Below, in pieces: positions 21,368-30,980 of a DNA stretch of 64,000 nt. Position numbers and translations under genes: made by a program. The DNA lies in contig CALNHX010002687.1 of the NCBI GenBank assembly GCA_940337035.1, positions 106,928 to 170,927 on the forward strand, read 5' to 3'. Under the pieces are notes generated by a model, which searched no databases, had not been told where the DNA came from, and saw only the letters and a program-made list of their open reading frames with translations. The first letter of the stretch is position 1. Every line of letters begins with the position of its first letter. This DNA comes from Agriotes lineatus. Lineage: Eukaryota > Arthropoda > Insecta > Coleoptera > Elateridae.

Positions 21368-21557
21368 CTTAGGTTGGCACTGTTAATGTTGGTTACCCTG
21401 CTGTCAATTTTAAGTCTATGTCAAATTCGAGGTTAGTAGGTTAGATTTTTCGTCAGTTTTGACACAAACTGGCACAAAACCTAACCTGCTAACGTCGAAT
21501 TTGACACAGACTTAAAATTGACAGCAGGGTAACCAACATTAACATTGCCAACCTAAG
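21368..21557. repeat. foldback element, 190 bp, shared palindromic core
   Basis: Near-perfect inverted arms of about 90 bp from CTTAGGTTGGCACTGTTAAT inward. The centre contains GTCTATGTCAAATTCGAGGT and AAACCTAACCTGCTAAC, the core shared with 43290-43395, 45210-45310, 46020-46130 and 48185-48265. Confidence 0.9.
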
Positions 21558-21667
21558 AAAAAAATCACAACGATTTATGATCACCCGTAAAACAATTACG
21601 AAAATAAATTACTACCGCTGTGATAATGTGTAACTAGGCATTTGCATGCCCCTCATTGGTTGATATA

Positions 21668-21855
21668 GGGCCGGTTGCAGAAAGCAATGTTAAGTCTCGT
21701 GTTAGCTAACATCGCGTCAAAGTGAACAAAATCGCATCAAATTTTGTTTACTAATGTATTAGTTACCATAAAGATTTGAGATTTGATGCGATTTTGTTCA
21801 CTTTGACGCGATGTTAGCTAACACGAGACTTAACATTGCTTTCTGCAACCGGCCC
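21668..21855. mobile_element. PIF/Harbinger-like MITE, 188 bp
   Basis: A perfect 75-bp terminal inverted repeat starts GGGCCGGTTGCAGAAAGCAA. The 3-bp flanks are ATA on both sides (21665-21667, 21856-21858). The GGGCC terminus and 3-bp duplication suggest Harbinger. Perfect arms indicate a recent or conversion-maintained copy. Confidence 0.85.
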
Positions 21856-21949
21856 ATAGAGTCACGTGATACATGAATTATATTCTCTTTGCTGTATTTA
21901 TACAGTCGGTTATCTACACTACTACCTGTAGTTAAGGGTGACCAATTTA

Positions 21950-22440
21950 TATGGGCGAGTGCATTCTTTATTTTCGAGTATTTAGCTTTACCAAATAAGT
22001 AGTCTTTTTATATTTTCTTTTAAATTGATATCAATACTAGTTTTTAATAAGAATTCAATTGCTGGATGCGGATTATCCAGTTTAAGTAGAGGAGTATGAC
22101 AGTTTTTTAAGTTAGTTATCGATTCGTGGTTGCAAAAAACTAATTCCAACACCCGATTATTGATATTAGGTATGTTATTAAATTGAAACAAGCCAGTGTA
22201 AGCAGTTGTGTCAAAGAAGTCTCTTGATCTGTTATCTGTTAGAAGGCGCAAAGTAAGTGCTAACACGGTTGGTCCAATTCACTTTTGTTAAATTAAAATC
22301 ACCGACCACTAAAAACATATCGTTATTGTGATTAGCAATTTTGTCACTCAGAGAAGTCGTGAAGGCTGCCAGAGCTACGTCGTCATGCGGTGGAAGATTT
22401 AGCGACACCAACAGTACTGACCGCTACTCCGTATCGTAAT
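21950..22440 (-). pseudogene. Jockey-type LINE, endonuclease C-terminal region
   Basis: Read leftward: LNLPPHDDVALAAFTTSLSD, DMFLVVGDFNLTKVNW with the endonuclease GDFN motif, then after a frameshift NNRVLELVFCNHESI and NPHPAIEFLLKT. These are the second half of an AP-type endonuclease and its linker. The order and strand fit the reverse-transcriptase fragment at 20809-21132. Confidence 0.7.
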
Positions 22441-22570
22441 ACCGTATCCTCCGTTTTTAGCATAAACGCAACGATGATACAAAGAAAAAAATCAGTACGT
22501 TGCACGTATCGTATCTTGATACGCGACGGTGATACGTTACGTGGATACGCAACAAATGGATACGCGCCTT
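22415..22570. repeat. cluster of CGTATC / GATACG motifs
   Basis: Four CGTATC motifs (22420-22515) are followed by four GATACG motifs (22515-22565) in opposite orientation. Such subterminal clusters occur in hAT-type elements; no terminal repeats or duplication were found. Confidence 0.4.
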
Positions 22571-22659
22571 TAGAGATTTATGATCGACCCCTGCAACCAG
22601 ATGTGGATTCTGTATCTATCGGCTGCCTCACAAATTTTTGTGGTTCATAATCTTATGCA

Positions 22660-23389
22660 TTTAACTAGGCGCCATCTGTGATATTATAGCTGAACTTTCC
22701 GACTAGTAGTACGTAGCCATTGTCATAGCTGAGTAAGAAAAATTAGCTTTGTGAAGACAAATTGGCCTTATTATTGCAAGTACATCATTTAAAACTTGGA
22801 ATTACGTTTTCAAATATTGCCTTAACGGAATGAAACAAAAACTATCGATTTATCGTTCGACGAAAAAAAAATTTGCAGGATATTTTTTTCCTAAAATAGT
22901 TGGAATTTTAATTTGAAATTTGACCATGCTCTAATTAGATATGTGCTTTAACAGAAAATCACGTTCCGATAATTACGGTTTAGTCGGAATGCCTGATTTG
23001 TTGGTTTAAAAATAGACCTGCATTTTTCGCCTGCTGCCATCTATCAGTGAATATCGCAGGGGGCGCGCTCTTAAACAGGCAAATTTGACCAACGGTGTAT
23101 AAAGAGAACCGTGAATTTGACAGTGCCAAATTTAGTGCGCGCGCATAAAAATTAGATAATCATACCAACAGACAGCAGTTTTGATAACAACAGGAATATT
23201 TTACAGTCCAATGAATATTAATAAAATTTATATTGGGACAGCAAATTTTAAAAATACCCGCAATTAGAAACGAAAGCACAGCTGTGACAACAAAATAATT
23301 CAATGATTGTTTCACTTCTGACCAATTACAATTCTCGACCCGACCAAAGCAATAGTTTATCCTTGCACCATTTCCCAATGTTAATTTTG
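22660..23389. other. no gene recognised
   Basis: AT-rich with short GC patches (for example GGGGGCGCGCTC near 23059). The LINE homology of 23390-23688 does not clearly continue here. Confidence 0.45.
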
Positions 23390-23688
23390 CTATGGCTCAT
23401 AGTCGGTGTATATGAGGAGCTTGTTGGTTAACGATAATTTTGATTTTCTACCAGGAAGCCAATAGTATTGACAAAATTTCATACCAAGCTGCTTGCGCTT
23501 TTTCCAGATGTGGAACTTCCACGTCAAACCCTTGTCAAGGTGCAGGCCTAGTAGGTATTTAACCTCTGTCAGTTGAGTTAGTGGAACATTGTTTACAAGG
23601 ACTGCTGGAGCAGTTCCCTTGCACTTTGTAAATGTTATGTGAAAAGATTTTGCTTCGATTAATTTAACGCGCCATTTTTTGGTCATTG
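23390..23688 (-). pseudogene. Jockey-type LINE, reverse transcriptase C-terminal part (3' piece of the nest host)
   Basis: The frame reads KKWRVKLIEAKSFHITFTKC, VKYLLGLHLDKGLTWKFHIW and LPGRKSKLSLTNKLLIYTDY, the Jockey region after the palm domain. The outermost residues join the palm piece ending at 29763 when the 23691-29760 element is removed, except for a TGA where a tryptophan codon is expected. It ends near 23395, so the extreme C-terminus and 3' UTR are missing. Confidence 0.8.
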
Positions 23689-23798
23689 TACAGTCGCGGA
23701 ATTAAAAATCCGGACACTTAAAATGATTCAGTGTATATCTTACTTTACTTTACTTATCACGTTACTTGGTGAAATTAGTCAGAGGCAAAATAATTACT

Positions 23799-23840
23799 CG
23801 TATATAATAATAATAATAATATTAATAATAATAATAATAA
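23799..23840. repeat. (TAA)n microsatellite
   Basis: Imperfect run of ATA/TAA units with one TTAATA interruption, adjoining the R4-like fragment. Confidence 0.9.
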
Positions 23841-23843
23841 GCA

Positions 23844-24242
23844 GTGCTTGAAAATCGTTCCTTTAAACTGTACTACGATCGGGCAATTATCACTGATAGA
23901 CAGGTGACGAATAATCGGCCTGATGTTGTACTGGTAAACAAGGAAACGAAAACAGCATACCTGATAGATGTGGCTGTACCCAACAATAACAACATGCAGG
24001 ACAAATATAGGGAGAAAAAGGGCAAATACGCAGAGCTGGCCATGGAGATACAGCAAATGTGGCAACTGGATAAGGTTCATGTAATACCGATCATCGTATC
24101 ATCAACCGGACTTATTCCAAAAACCATGGAACAGAATCTCAGAAGTCTAGGACTGCACACCAACACCTTTATCGACATTCAGAAAGCAGTCTTACTTAGG
24201 ACATGCCACATAGTGAGGAAATTCTTACTGGACAATACATGA
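23844..24242 (+). pseudogene. R4/Dong-like LINE, restriction-like endonuclease domain
   Basis: R4/Dong elements carry a C-terminal restriction-like endonuclease with a PD-(D/E)XK core. The 132-residue frame shows NNRPDVVLVNKETKTAYLID directly followed by VAVPN, matching the P-D...D pattern, then YREKKGKYAELAMEIQQMW, PIIVSSTGLIPKTM and QKAVLLRTCHIVRKFLL, the usual tail. No palm domain is present, so it is a 5'-truncated copy. It is bracketed by (TAA)n runs at 23799-23839 and near 24317-24334. Dong is known to insert into TAA repeats. Confidence 0.7.
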
Positions 24243-24999
24243 ATCAATGATTAGCCCACTCCTTTTGATTCTTGAATCCGGGACGGGCTATAACCCCAAC
24301 ATTAGTTGAGAATTTGCATGTCAATTTATAATAATAATAATAAATGTCTTTATTTCTTGCAACTAAAATAAAGTACATAACTAGTAATTACAGAAATCAT
24401 TGCAGTGTAATAGTTGCAGAAACTCCAAGGCGCAGTTCGGTCTAAAAGACCGCTCTTCCACTGAAACCTTGACATAATTGTACAGTAGTAAAAAATAATC
24501 AAAATTCAACACTCGAAATCTACATAAATTCGATGCTGTGGTAAAGTTCACTACAGACCCAGAAGACCATGTCAATCATATATACTGTTAATGTTTTTAG
24601 GTTTCAATAGTTTAAAATAACACTAACTTCCAAAGCCAGGGAAAATAATGAACAACCCACCAACTTCGAGAAATAAAGTAGATACACTTACAAAAAAATA
24701 TGCATCAGAACTAAAAAGTATTACTCGAGTTCAAGTAATAATAATAAAAATAGTAATAGTAAAAGTAAATATAGATGAGTAGATATACCATCCAACAAAT
24801 AGCAGCCTTAAGAACAAATGTTTTATAGATTACGTTAAAAACTGTTGAGTTAAAAGTACATTTTTGTACCGAAATTTAAATTTTGATATAGGTAATGACC
24901 TCAGTTCATGCGATAACGAATTAAAAAATTTAGGAATTTGGTAGCTATAACTTAAGTTCTAAGAAAGCTGTTTTATGTAAGGGTGGAGTTAAAGTACCT

Positions 25000-26241
25000 T
25001 TATAACAAAGATTAATATTATGCACATCATCTCTGAACGAGATTTTGCGATATAAGTACGAGGGTTTTTATCCATGATGATGTTAAGATAAAAAAACAGG
25101 CACTCAACAGCTTTCTTCTGTTAGTCATATTTAACCAATTGAGTTCAGACAGTTTATGTGATACATGATCAAATTTCCTTATTCCGAATATTAATCGCAT
25201 GCAAGAGTTCTGGACTCTTTGAATCTGTCTTTGCTTATCTTTGGTCAAAGAAGGCCATAAATTTGACTGCAATAAACAAATTGGGATAGAACTAACGCTT
25301 CACAAAGACTTGACTTGATTTTTTTAGATAAATAGTGCCTGTAAGGGTAAATTAACTTGAGATTCATGTACGCTTTCTTTAAACAGTTAGTTACATGTGA
25401 TTTAAATCGCAAGGTGCTATCAATTATAAGGCCTAGGTTTCGTGCTTCACTAACCACCGGCAAGACTACACCATCAAGATATAGTTTTATACGGTTTTCG
25501 ATTAGCTTTAAGATAGTACGATTGCCGTATAGTAATACAGTGGATTTAGTTGGATTAATTTTTAAGCAATGATCTTTAGATATATTTGAAATGTTTATCA
25601 GATCGTGATTAATGTGTGATAGTGCAAGTTGGAAATTATCTATATGGAAAGAATAATACAGCTGAGTGTCATCAGCGTACATATGAGCCCGGCAGTGAAT
25701 AAAATACTTAAAAAATGTAGAGGTATAAATCACGTACAAGAGAGGACCAAGAATAGAGCCCTGAGGTACTCCTCTAGTTACTTCTTTTGGCCCAGATGAG
25801 CCACAAGACAACCTAACAGATTGACACCTGTCACTCAGGTAGCTGCGTAGTAATTCAACTGAATCATTGGCAAGACCTATATAATTTAAGATAGCACACA
25901 GAAGCTCATGGTTAATGATGTCGAAGGCTTTGCTAAAATCTAGTAAGACAAGTATTGAAGCTTTACATTGATCATGTGCAGTTATAATATCGTCTAGTAC
26001 ATGAGCCAGCGCGGTAGTAGAGCTATGATTAGGACGAAACCAGACTGATTGCTAGGTAAGATATTGTATTGTTCCAGATGATCCCTCAGCTGTGCATCAA
26101 TAACCTTTTCTAATAATTTAGATAAAGTTGGAACTAAGCTAATTGGTCTTAAGTCTTTATAGTTAGTAGGTTTAGGTAATTTAGGCACAGGAATGACTAT
26201 AACTTTTTTCCACTCACTTGGAGATTTACAAATAGCTAAAC
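25000..26241 (-). pseudogene. CR1-like LINE ORF2, reverse transcriptase
   Basis: Continues ORF2 downstream of the inserted LINE. Blocks in order: CLAICKSPSEWKKVIVIPVP, NYKDLRPISLVPTLSKLLEK, YNILPSNQSGF (26188-26040), then a frameshift and the palm: PKEVTRGVPQGSILGPLLYV, AHMYADDTQLYYSF with the YADD catalytic pair (about 25665-25680), LKINPTKSTVLLYGN and ARNLGLIIDSTLRFKSHV. The C-terminal block (25272-25027) reads RQIQRVQNSCMRLIFGIRK and SELNWLNMTNRRKL in another frame. At least three frame breaks mean the protein is no longer made whole, although the catalytic motif survives. Confidence 0.85.
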
Positions 26242-26252
26242 ATGAGTTGACT

Positions 26253-27274
26253 TCTTCTTCTTCTTAGCTTATTTTTCATTCAGATTTCCACTTCTGAATA
26301 TAAGCCTCCTCCAAATCTCTCCATTTTGATCTATTTCTCGCTGTTTGTCTCCATGTCAACCCTGCGTGTCTCTTTAGGTCGTCCACCCATCTCATCTGTG
26401 GTCTTCCTCTGTTGCGTTTACCATCATAGGGGCGCCAGCTTTGTATGTGGTGGTTCCAACGATGATCTTTATATCTTTCATTATGCCCGGCCCACTTCCA
26501 TTTTAATTTCGCTGCATATTCTACCGCATCAGTAGCTTTGGTTGTTTCTCTGATCCAAGTGTTTATCTTGTGGTCTTTTAGTGTTACACCGATCATTTTT
26601 CTTTCCATACTTAGTTGTGTTTTCTGCAGCTTGTCAAGATGGAATGTATGGGAGTCTGTTTAGGAGTAGTACCTCTAAACCCAGGATTGCCGGACCTTCG
26701 GGTCATTCTGGGATATTGGTCTCCAAACTGGCTCTCACTCTCATTTATGGCTCCTAGAAGCTTAGAAGCGGCCACATCCCGGAAACTGTGTCGGCACACA
26801 GGCTAAACTAAATGAGAGGCTATGGGTGGCAACTATTAAATAATGATCTTAATGACGCCTATAGTACACCAAAGATAGCATCTGTCTCAGAGTGAGCGGC
26901 TATCGACAGCGTCTGTACCCATAATGGGCGGCTGAAGAATACACTCACCAACCCGTCCGGCCAGCGTGATGAGTAATGGCCAATTACCCTTACATTCTCT
27001 CTCTATCATGATATACAAGAACAAATACAGGCCCTCAGTCTCCAGCAGCATCAAAAGACCTGATCAAGGCAGAGATCAGGAAACCCAAGAAGCAGAGGGT
27101 GCTACAAATCCCTGGAGTGGTTCAGGCTGCCACAGGAAGAAAAATAGACCCAGCACGAAATTGGATATCGCAACATATAACATAAGATCTTTGGCTAAAG
27201 ACGAAAAACTTCACGAATTGGAGGAGGAACTATCAGAAATCAAATGGGACATATTGGGACTGTCCAAAGTCAAA
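26253..27274 (-). mobile_element. RTE-like LINE inserted with 5' inversion (twin priming)
   Basis: Left part (26253-26610) is minus-strand: an AGAAGAAGAAGA tail, then the ORF2 C-terminus (KLKWKWAGHNERYKDHRWNH, RGRPQMRWVDDLKRHAGLTW, RNRSKWRDLEEAYIQKW). Right part (26611-27274) is plus-strand: a 5' UTR-like stretch and the endonuclease start KLDIATYNIRSLAKDEKLHE, ending inside EIKWDILGLSKV at the target. Both parts lie within one 11-bp duplication ATGAGTTGACT (26242-26252, 27275-27285). An inverted 5' segment whose internal end abuts the target is what twin priming predicts. The reverse transcriptase is lost. Confidence 0.9.
26276..26608 (-). pseudogene. RTE-like LINE ORF2 C-terminus
   Basis: A 110-residue frame, MERKMIGVTLKDHKINTWIR onward, typical of the last domain of RTE/CraTA-type reverse transcriptases (R-x-I-x-G-V-x-L-x-D, then W.GH and GRPxxRWxDD). 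It is the 3' half of the twin-primed copy. Confidence 0.8.
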
Positions 27275-27283
27275 ATGAGTTGA
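26966..27283 (+). pseudogene. RTE-like LINE ORF2 endonuclease start (inverted part)
   Basis: Contains the endonuclease opening KLDIATYNIRSLAKDEKLHE and LSEIKWDILGL. The last residues come from the target duplication, so the LINE part ends at 27274. It is in opposite orientation to its own 3' end at 26276-26608. Confidence 0.75.
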
Positions 27284-28661
27284 CTATGTGTGTGATGTAT
27301 TGTATTATAATTGGAGAACAATATCTAAGAATTTGTAAACTGATTCCGTCAGCACCAGAACTATAACTTTTTAATTTATTGATAATTGATAAAATGGTTG
27401 AATCAGTAACAAATGAAAATTTAAACTTAGTGATGTTATCAACAAGCTGATTTGTTAAATATGATTGACACAGCTCCGCAACTTTATCATTGTTCACAAT
27501 AGGAGCGGCATTTATATAGTAATCATTGATTGCATCGGGATTGAGGCGATCATCTGGAATAACACAATTCCTGGTCTTCACGATATCTAGGGATTTAAGC
27601 TCGCTCCACATAGCTTTCGGACTATTGTTTCTTAGCTTAAATTCGAAATAAGCTTTCTTTTCATTCTTAATGGCAGTAGTAGTGTAGTTACGCAACAATT
27701 TATAATACTCCCAGTGAGCTGGGTTTTCAGTTCTCTTAATTTTTTGTTTAGCTTTGTTCCTAAGTGACATAAGTAATTTGATGTTCTCAGTAATCCACGG
27801 GGCTCTATTCCTGGTTATTCTAACTGTTTTAACCGGGGCATGCACATTTAGAAGGAAGAGTATGTTATCACTTAGGAATTTAATCTTATCATCTACGTCT
27901 GCCATATCATAGATAATATAAAGGGGTATTTGCCTCAAATCTTCGTGAAAAATATCTAAATTAAAATGTTTAAAATCTCTGAAAGTTTTAAAGACTTGAC
28001 TAGTTTTGAGGTTAGAAACTGCCAATTCACAATATACCAATTCATTATCAGCAATGTGTGCATCGCCAATTCCAGAAGCCGTTACCATTTCTGTATTCGA
28101 CACTAGAATCAAATCCAGTATTCCATTATTGTTGTGATATCTTGTCGGTTCAATAATTATTTGTGAGAAATCTAATGCTTCTAGCATGGAATTAAAATAA
28201 ACAGTATTAGGATTATTTAGTGATAATAGATTAATGTTTATGTCACCAAGGCAAATAACTTTGTCTGCAATTACAGTACTAAGGGCAAGAGATAGTTCAA
28301 GTTCATCAGAGAATAACTTATAATTCAGAAGAGGAGGTTTATGGGCAATACCAATTACAAATTTTACATTTAAAAGTTCTATCCAGATTTGCTCAATCGC
28401 GTCACTGGTATGAGTTAACTTAAATTTGAGGTGGTTGCGAACATAAATACATACACCGCCACCACGCCCAACTCGATCCTTTCTAACAAGTTGAAAGTTA
28501 TCTATGAAAAGAAGCTCATTACCTATATCAGGAGATAACCAAGTTTCGCTGATAGCAAGAATATCCAATTTCAATGTAATTATATATTCCTTGACTTCAT
28601 TTAGTTTTGGTAATAAAGATTGAGTGTTTACATGCGCAACCTTCATTAAATGGTTCTCCAC
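27270..28661 (-). pseudogene. CR1-like LINE ORF2, endonuclease and N-terminal reverse transcriptase
   Basis: A 463-codon frame. The endonuclease domain spans residues 1-215: HVNTQSLLPKLNEV, ISETWLS with the catalytic E39, GRGGGVCIYVRN, CLGDININL (D140). The site that usually reads S-D-H reads ADN (residues 204-206), so the catalytic histidine is replaced. A linker with APWITENIKLLMSLRNKAK and SPKAMWSELKSLDI follows, then the start of reverse transcriptase (SSGADGISLQILRYCSPII). The frame ends in the target duplication of the twin-primed LINE; without it the frame runs on into 26241-26040. The start follows ORF1 by about 210 bp. Confidence 0.85.
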
Positions 28662-28874
28662 TCACCTAAAAAAATAAAAAATTAAGAATAAAATTTGTGT
28701 GTGTTTTAACAAACAAACAAGAAACCAAAAACAATTAAAATATAAATGTAAATAAACAAATGTAATCTAATTCTAAAACAAAATTATTTGCAAATTGATA
28801 AAATTTTAAATAAACTGCAGTGGTTCGCTGACCATGTACAAAGATAAAGTTTATGTACACAATTTCACAGCACT

Positions 28875-29549
28875 TCACTTTACAGATATTAATTTTTGCA
28901 AGTCGAAGGTGTTATTCACGATATTTATTTTATTGTCTTGCTTTATAAATACTTTTCCATCTGCAGACCAAACGTTTTTCCTGGAAAACTTTTCTGCTGC
29001 CGAATTTATTAGCATCAGCCTATCCTTGGTTAGGTCTTCCCTTATCACGATACCTGAATTTTTCAGAAGCGTTTTGGCTTTAAATACTTTTTCTCTGCAC
29101 CTGTCCGATACAAACTTAATGATTATAGCCCTCGGATAATTAGAACTTTTTACTCCAACCCGATGAGACCGATCAATATCTTCAGGTTTTAGGGTAATCT
29201 TCATTTTATCTTGAATAATTTTTAAAACTGTTTGATCCGAGTTTTTGTTAGGAATTTCTCGCACCCCAAATAACCGTAAATTATTCCTCCTGGAATATTG
29301 CTCTGCCGCCTCATTTTTTAGGTGTAGACTTCTATTTTCTGCCTTCACGATAGCCAATTCCTCTTCCAGATTCTTCAGACAGCCCTCCAGTTTGGTTAGC
29401 TTGTCCTCGTGTTCTTCAAGTTTGGTATTTATCGCTTTCTCCACTGCATCAGTAATCGTGAGTATTAAATTAGCTTTCCATTCTTCATTAAAAATACTGT
29501 TAATGGAGTCCTTAATTTGCTCCTTACTTGCACGGGTATCTGCAGGCAT
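28875..29549 (-). CDS. CR1-like LINE ORF1 protein, apparently intact
   Basis: Nucleic-acid-binding ORF1 protein that packages LINE RNA. Starting at the ATG 29549 (MPADTRASKEQIKDSIN) gives about 224 residues. An upstream in-frame ATG at 29609 adds 20 residues that lack family character. A coiled coil with heptad leucines spans about residues 30-85 (TKLEEHEDKLTKLEGCLKNL, EEELAIVKAENRSL). A folded domain follows: YSRRNNLRLFGVREI, IDRSHRVGVKSSNYPRAIII, KTLLKNSGIVIREDLTKDRL and VWSADGKVFIKQDNKI, resembling the RRM-plus-C-terminal domain of L1-like ORF1 proteins. No stop or frameshift is seen. ORF2 lies downstream but is broken, so any activity would need another copy's enzymes. Confidence 0.75.
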   Translation of the reverse strand: MPADTRASKEQIKDSINSIFNEEWKANLILTITDAVEKAINTKLEEHEDKLTKLEGCLKNLEEELAIVKAENRSLHLKNEAAEQYSRRNNLRLFGVREIPNKNSDQTVLKIIQDKMKITLKPEDIDRSHRVGVKSSNYPRAIIIKFVSDRCREKVFKAKTLLKNSGIVIREDLTKDRLMLINSAAEKFSRKNVWSADGKVFIKQDNKINIVNNTFDLQKLISVK

Positions 29550-29762
29550 TTTGTATGAACTTGATGTGTACGATATCACTATAGATATTTCACCACAGAC
29601 AGGGGGCACACGCGTGCATTCAGTTCGAGCGCTGCATTGACAGCATGCCTCATTGTTTAACTGTCAATTGCTAACCTAAAAACGCAAAGCCCAATTTACA
29701 TTAACCAAAAATTGCAAAAATCCTCTATAAGACTCGCCCGGATTTTTAATTCCGCGACTGTA

Positions 29763-30980
29763 CTACTTCGTCTAAGCTCTGTTGTAGGAGATTTACGGCA
29801 ATAACCAGATCTACATATTTCACCATAATTAACTTGTTGTCAGCAAAACTAGCAGAGTGTGTGTGTGGATGGGTTGGCAAATCTGCTGTGAAAATGAGGT
29901 ACAAGATGGGGCCAATTACACTGTCCTGTGGCACGCCTGATTGGATTGGATGTAGCTCTGTTTGGTCTTGTCTGAATTTTACCTGGAAGTATCGTTCTTC
30001 TAGTTATGATTTGAGGATAGTATAGAAAGGGTGTAGTAAGAATGCTTTGAGTTTGTACAGTAGGGCTGTGTGCCAAACTCTGTCAAACGCTTGACTGTCA
30101 TCTAAAAAAGCAGCTGTACAGTATTGTTTTTCTTCGAAGGCCTGGTTAATTGTGTCTACGACTCTGTGAACTTGCTGAATGGTAGAATGGTTGACGCGAA
30201 AGCCGAACTGGTGATCTGGGATAATGTTGTGTGCTTCCAGGATCAGGGTTAGTCTTTTGGCCAATAATTTTTCCAGTGGCTTACTTAAGCTGGACAATAG
30301 ACTAATTGGTCTATAGGCACCAACTTCGTTGGGAGATTTTCCGGGTTTGGGAATTAGTATTATCTGCGCTACCTTCCGTTGTGCTGGGAAGTAGCACAAA
30401 CTTAGGACAGCATTATATAACGTGGTCAGCATCACTAGGCCCTTGCACGGTATTTCTTTGATTAATTTCCCTGTGATTAAATCGTAGCCTGGAGCATTCT
30501 TCGGGTTTAGGTGGTATTTAAGTAGTCCATGGATTTCTCTAACTGTTAATAGTTCCATGGGCAGATCAAGTTGGTGTGGTATATCCAGGAAGTTCTGTAT
30601 TTCAGTTTCATCATCAGCGGTTATTTGAGATGAAATAGGTTGGAAGACATTTACCAAATGTTGAGCAAACAGATCGGCTTTCTCTAGGTCGGATCGCGCC
30701 CATAAACTATTTGTTTTTCTTAAGTGGTGGAATTGGTTGATTTTGGTTTTGTATTCTTTTCGTTGTCTTCCAAAGATTATAATTGGTGTCTGCTGCTGGG
30801 CTTGAGTTAGTAAGAAACTCTTGAAAAGTGTTTTCAATTCTGATGATCGTTGCCTATATTTTCTTTTGTCAGATGGGTACCTTGAGTTTTGCCAGGATTT
30901 TCTGTCTTCTTTTTTCTGCAATTTTCTTCTTAATTGCAATAGGGCAACACGCTTGTAGTTGTTTGGATGGGATTATAGGA
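29763..30980 (-). pseudogene. Jockey-type LINE ORF2, reverse transcriptase (middle piece of the nest host)
   Basis: Read leftward: SWQNSRYPSDKRKYRQRSSE (about 30880), LKYHLNPKNAPGYDLITGKL, QIILIPKPGKSPNEVGAYRP, ISLLSSLSKPLEKLLAKRL, NIIPDHQFGFRVNHSTIQQV and CTAAFLDDSQAFDRVWHTAL with the first palm aspartate. After a frameshift near 30004: SVIGPILYLIFTADL and SASFADNKLIM. The last motif is normally F-A-D-D; the second aspartate is asparagine here. The frame stops at the mariner-type insertion (29760) and resumes at 23688. On the right it is interrupted near 30975 by the LTR-like block and resumes near 32183. Confidence 0.85.

Larger units (their letters stand above)
24318..29690 (-). mobile_element. 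CR1-like LINE with ORF1 and ORF2 (carries a nested LINE)
   Basis: On the minus strand the order is ORF1 (28875-29549), ORF2 (28661 to about 25000), 3' UTR (24335-25000), polyadenylation signal AATAAA near 24352 and a tail of TTA repeats (24318-24335). It includes the insertion 26253-27274. ORF1 appears complete and ORF2 is broken late, so it is the most nearly full-length LINE in the window. It lies inside the mariner-type element 23691-29760. Confidence 0.8.
23691..29760. mobile_element. mariner-type TIR element acting as host for further insertions
   Basis: Perfect 23-bp inverted ends CAGTCGCGGAATTAAAAATC... at 23691-23713 and 29738-29760, each next to TA (23689-23690, 29761-29762). Only about 110 bp at the left and about 70-150 bp at the right belong to this element. 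The rest is an R4-like fragment and a LINE, themselves nested. It interrupts the Jockey reverse transcriptase right after LLQQSLDEVV. No transposase of its own remains. Confidence 0.85.

Noticed and set aside
23775..24080. 101-codon minus frame rich in leucine
   Set aside because: The leucines come from translating (TAA)n in reverse; the real frame here is the plus-strand endonuclease fragment.
29245..29640. 131-codon plus-strand frame opposite LINE ORF1
   Set aside because: It is antisense to a clearly conserved coiled-coil ORF1 protein.
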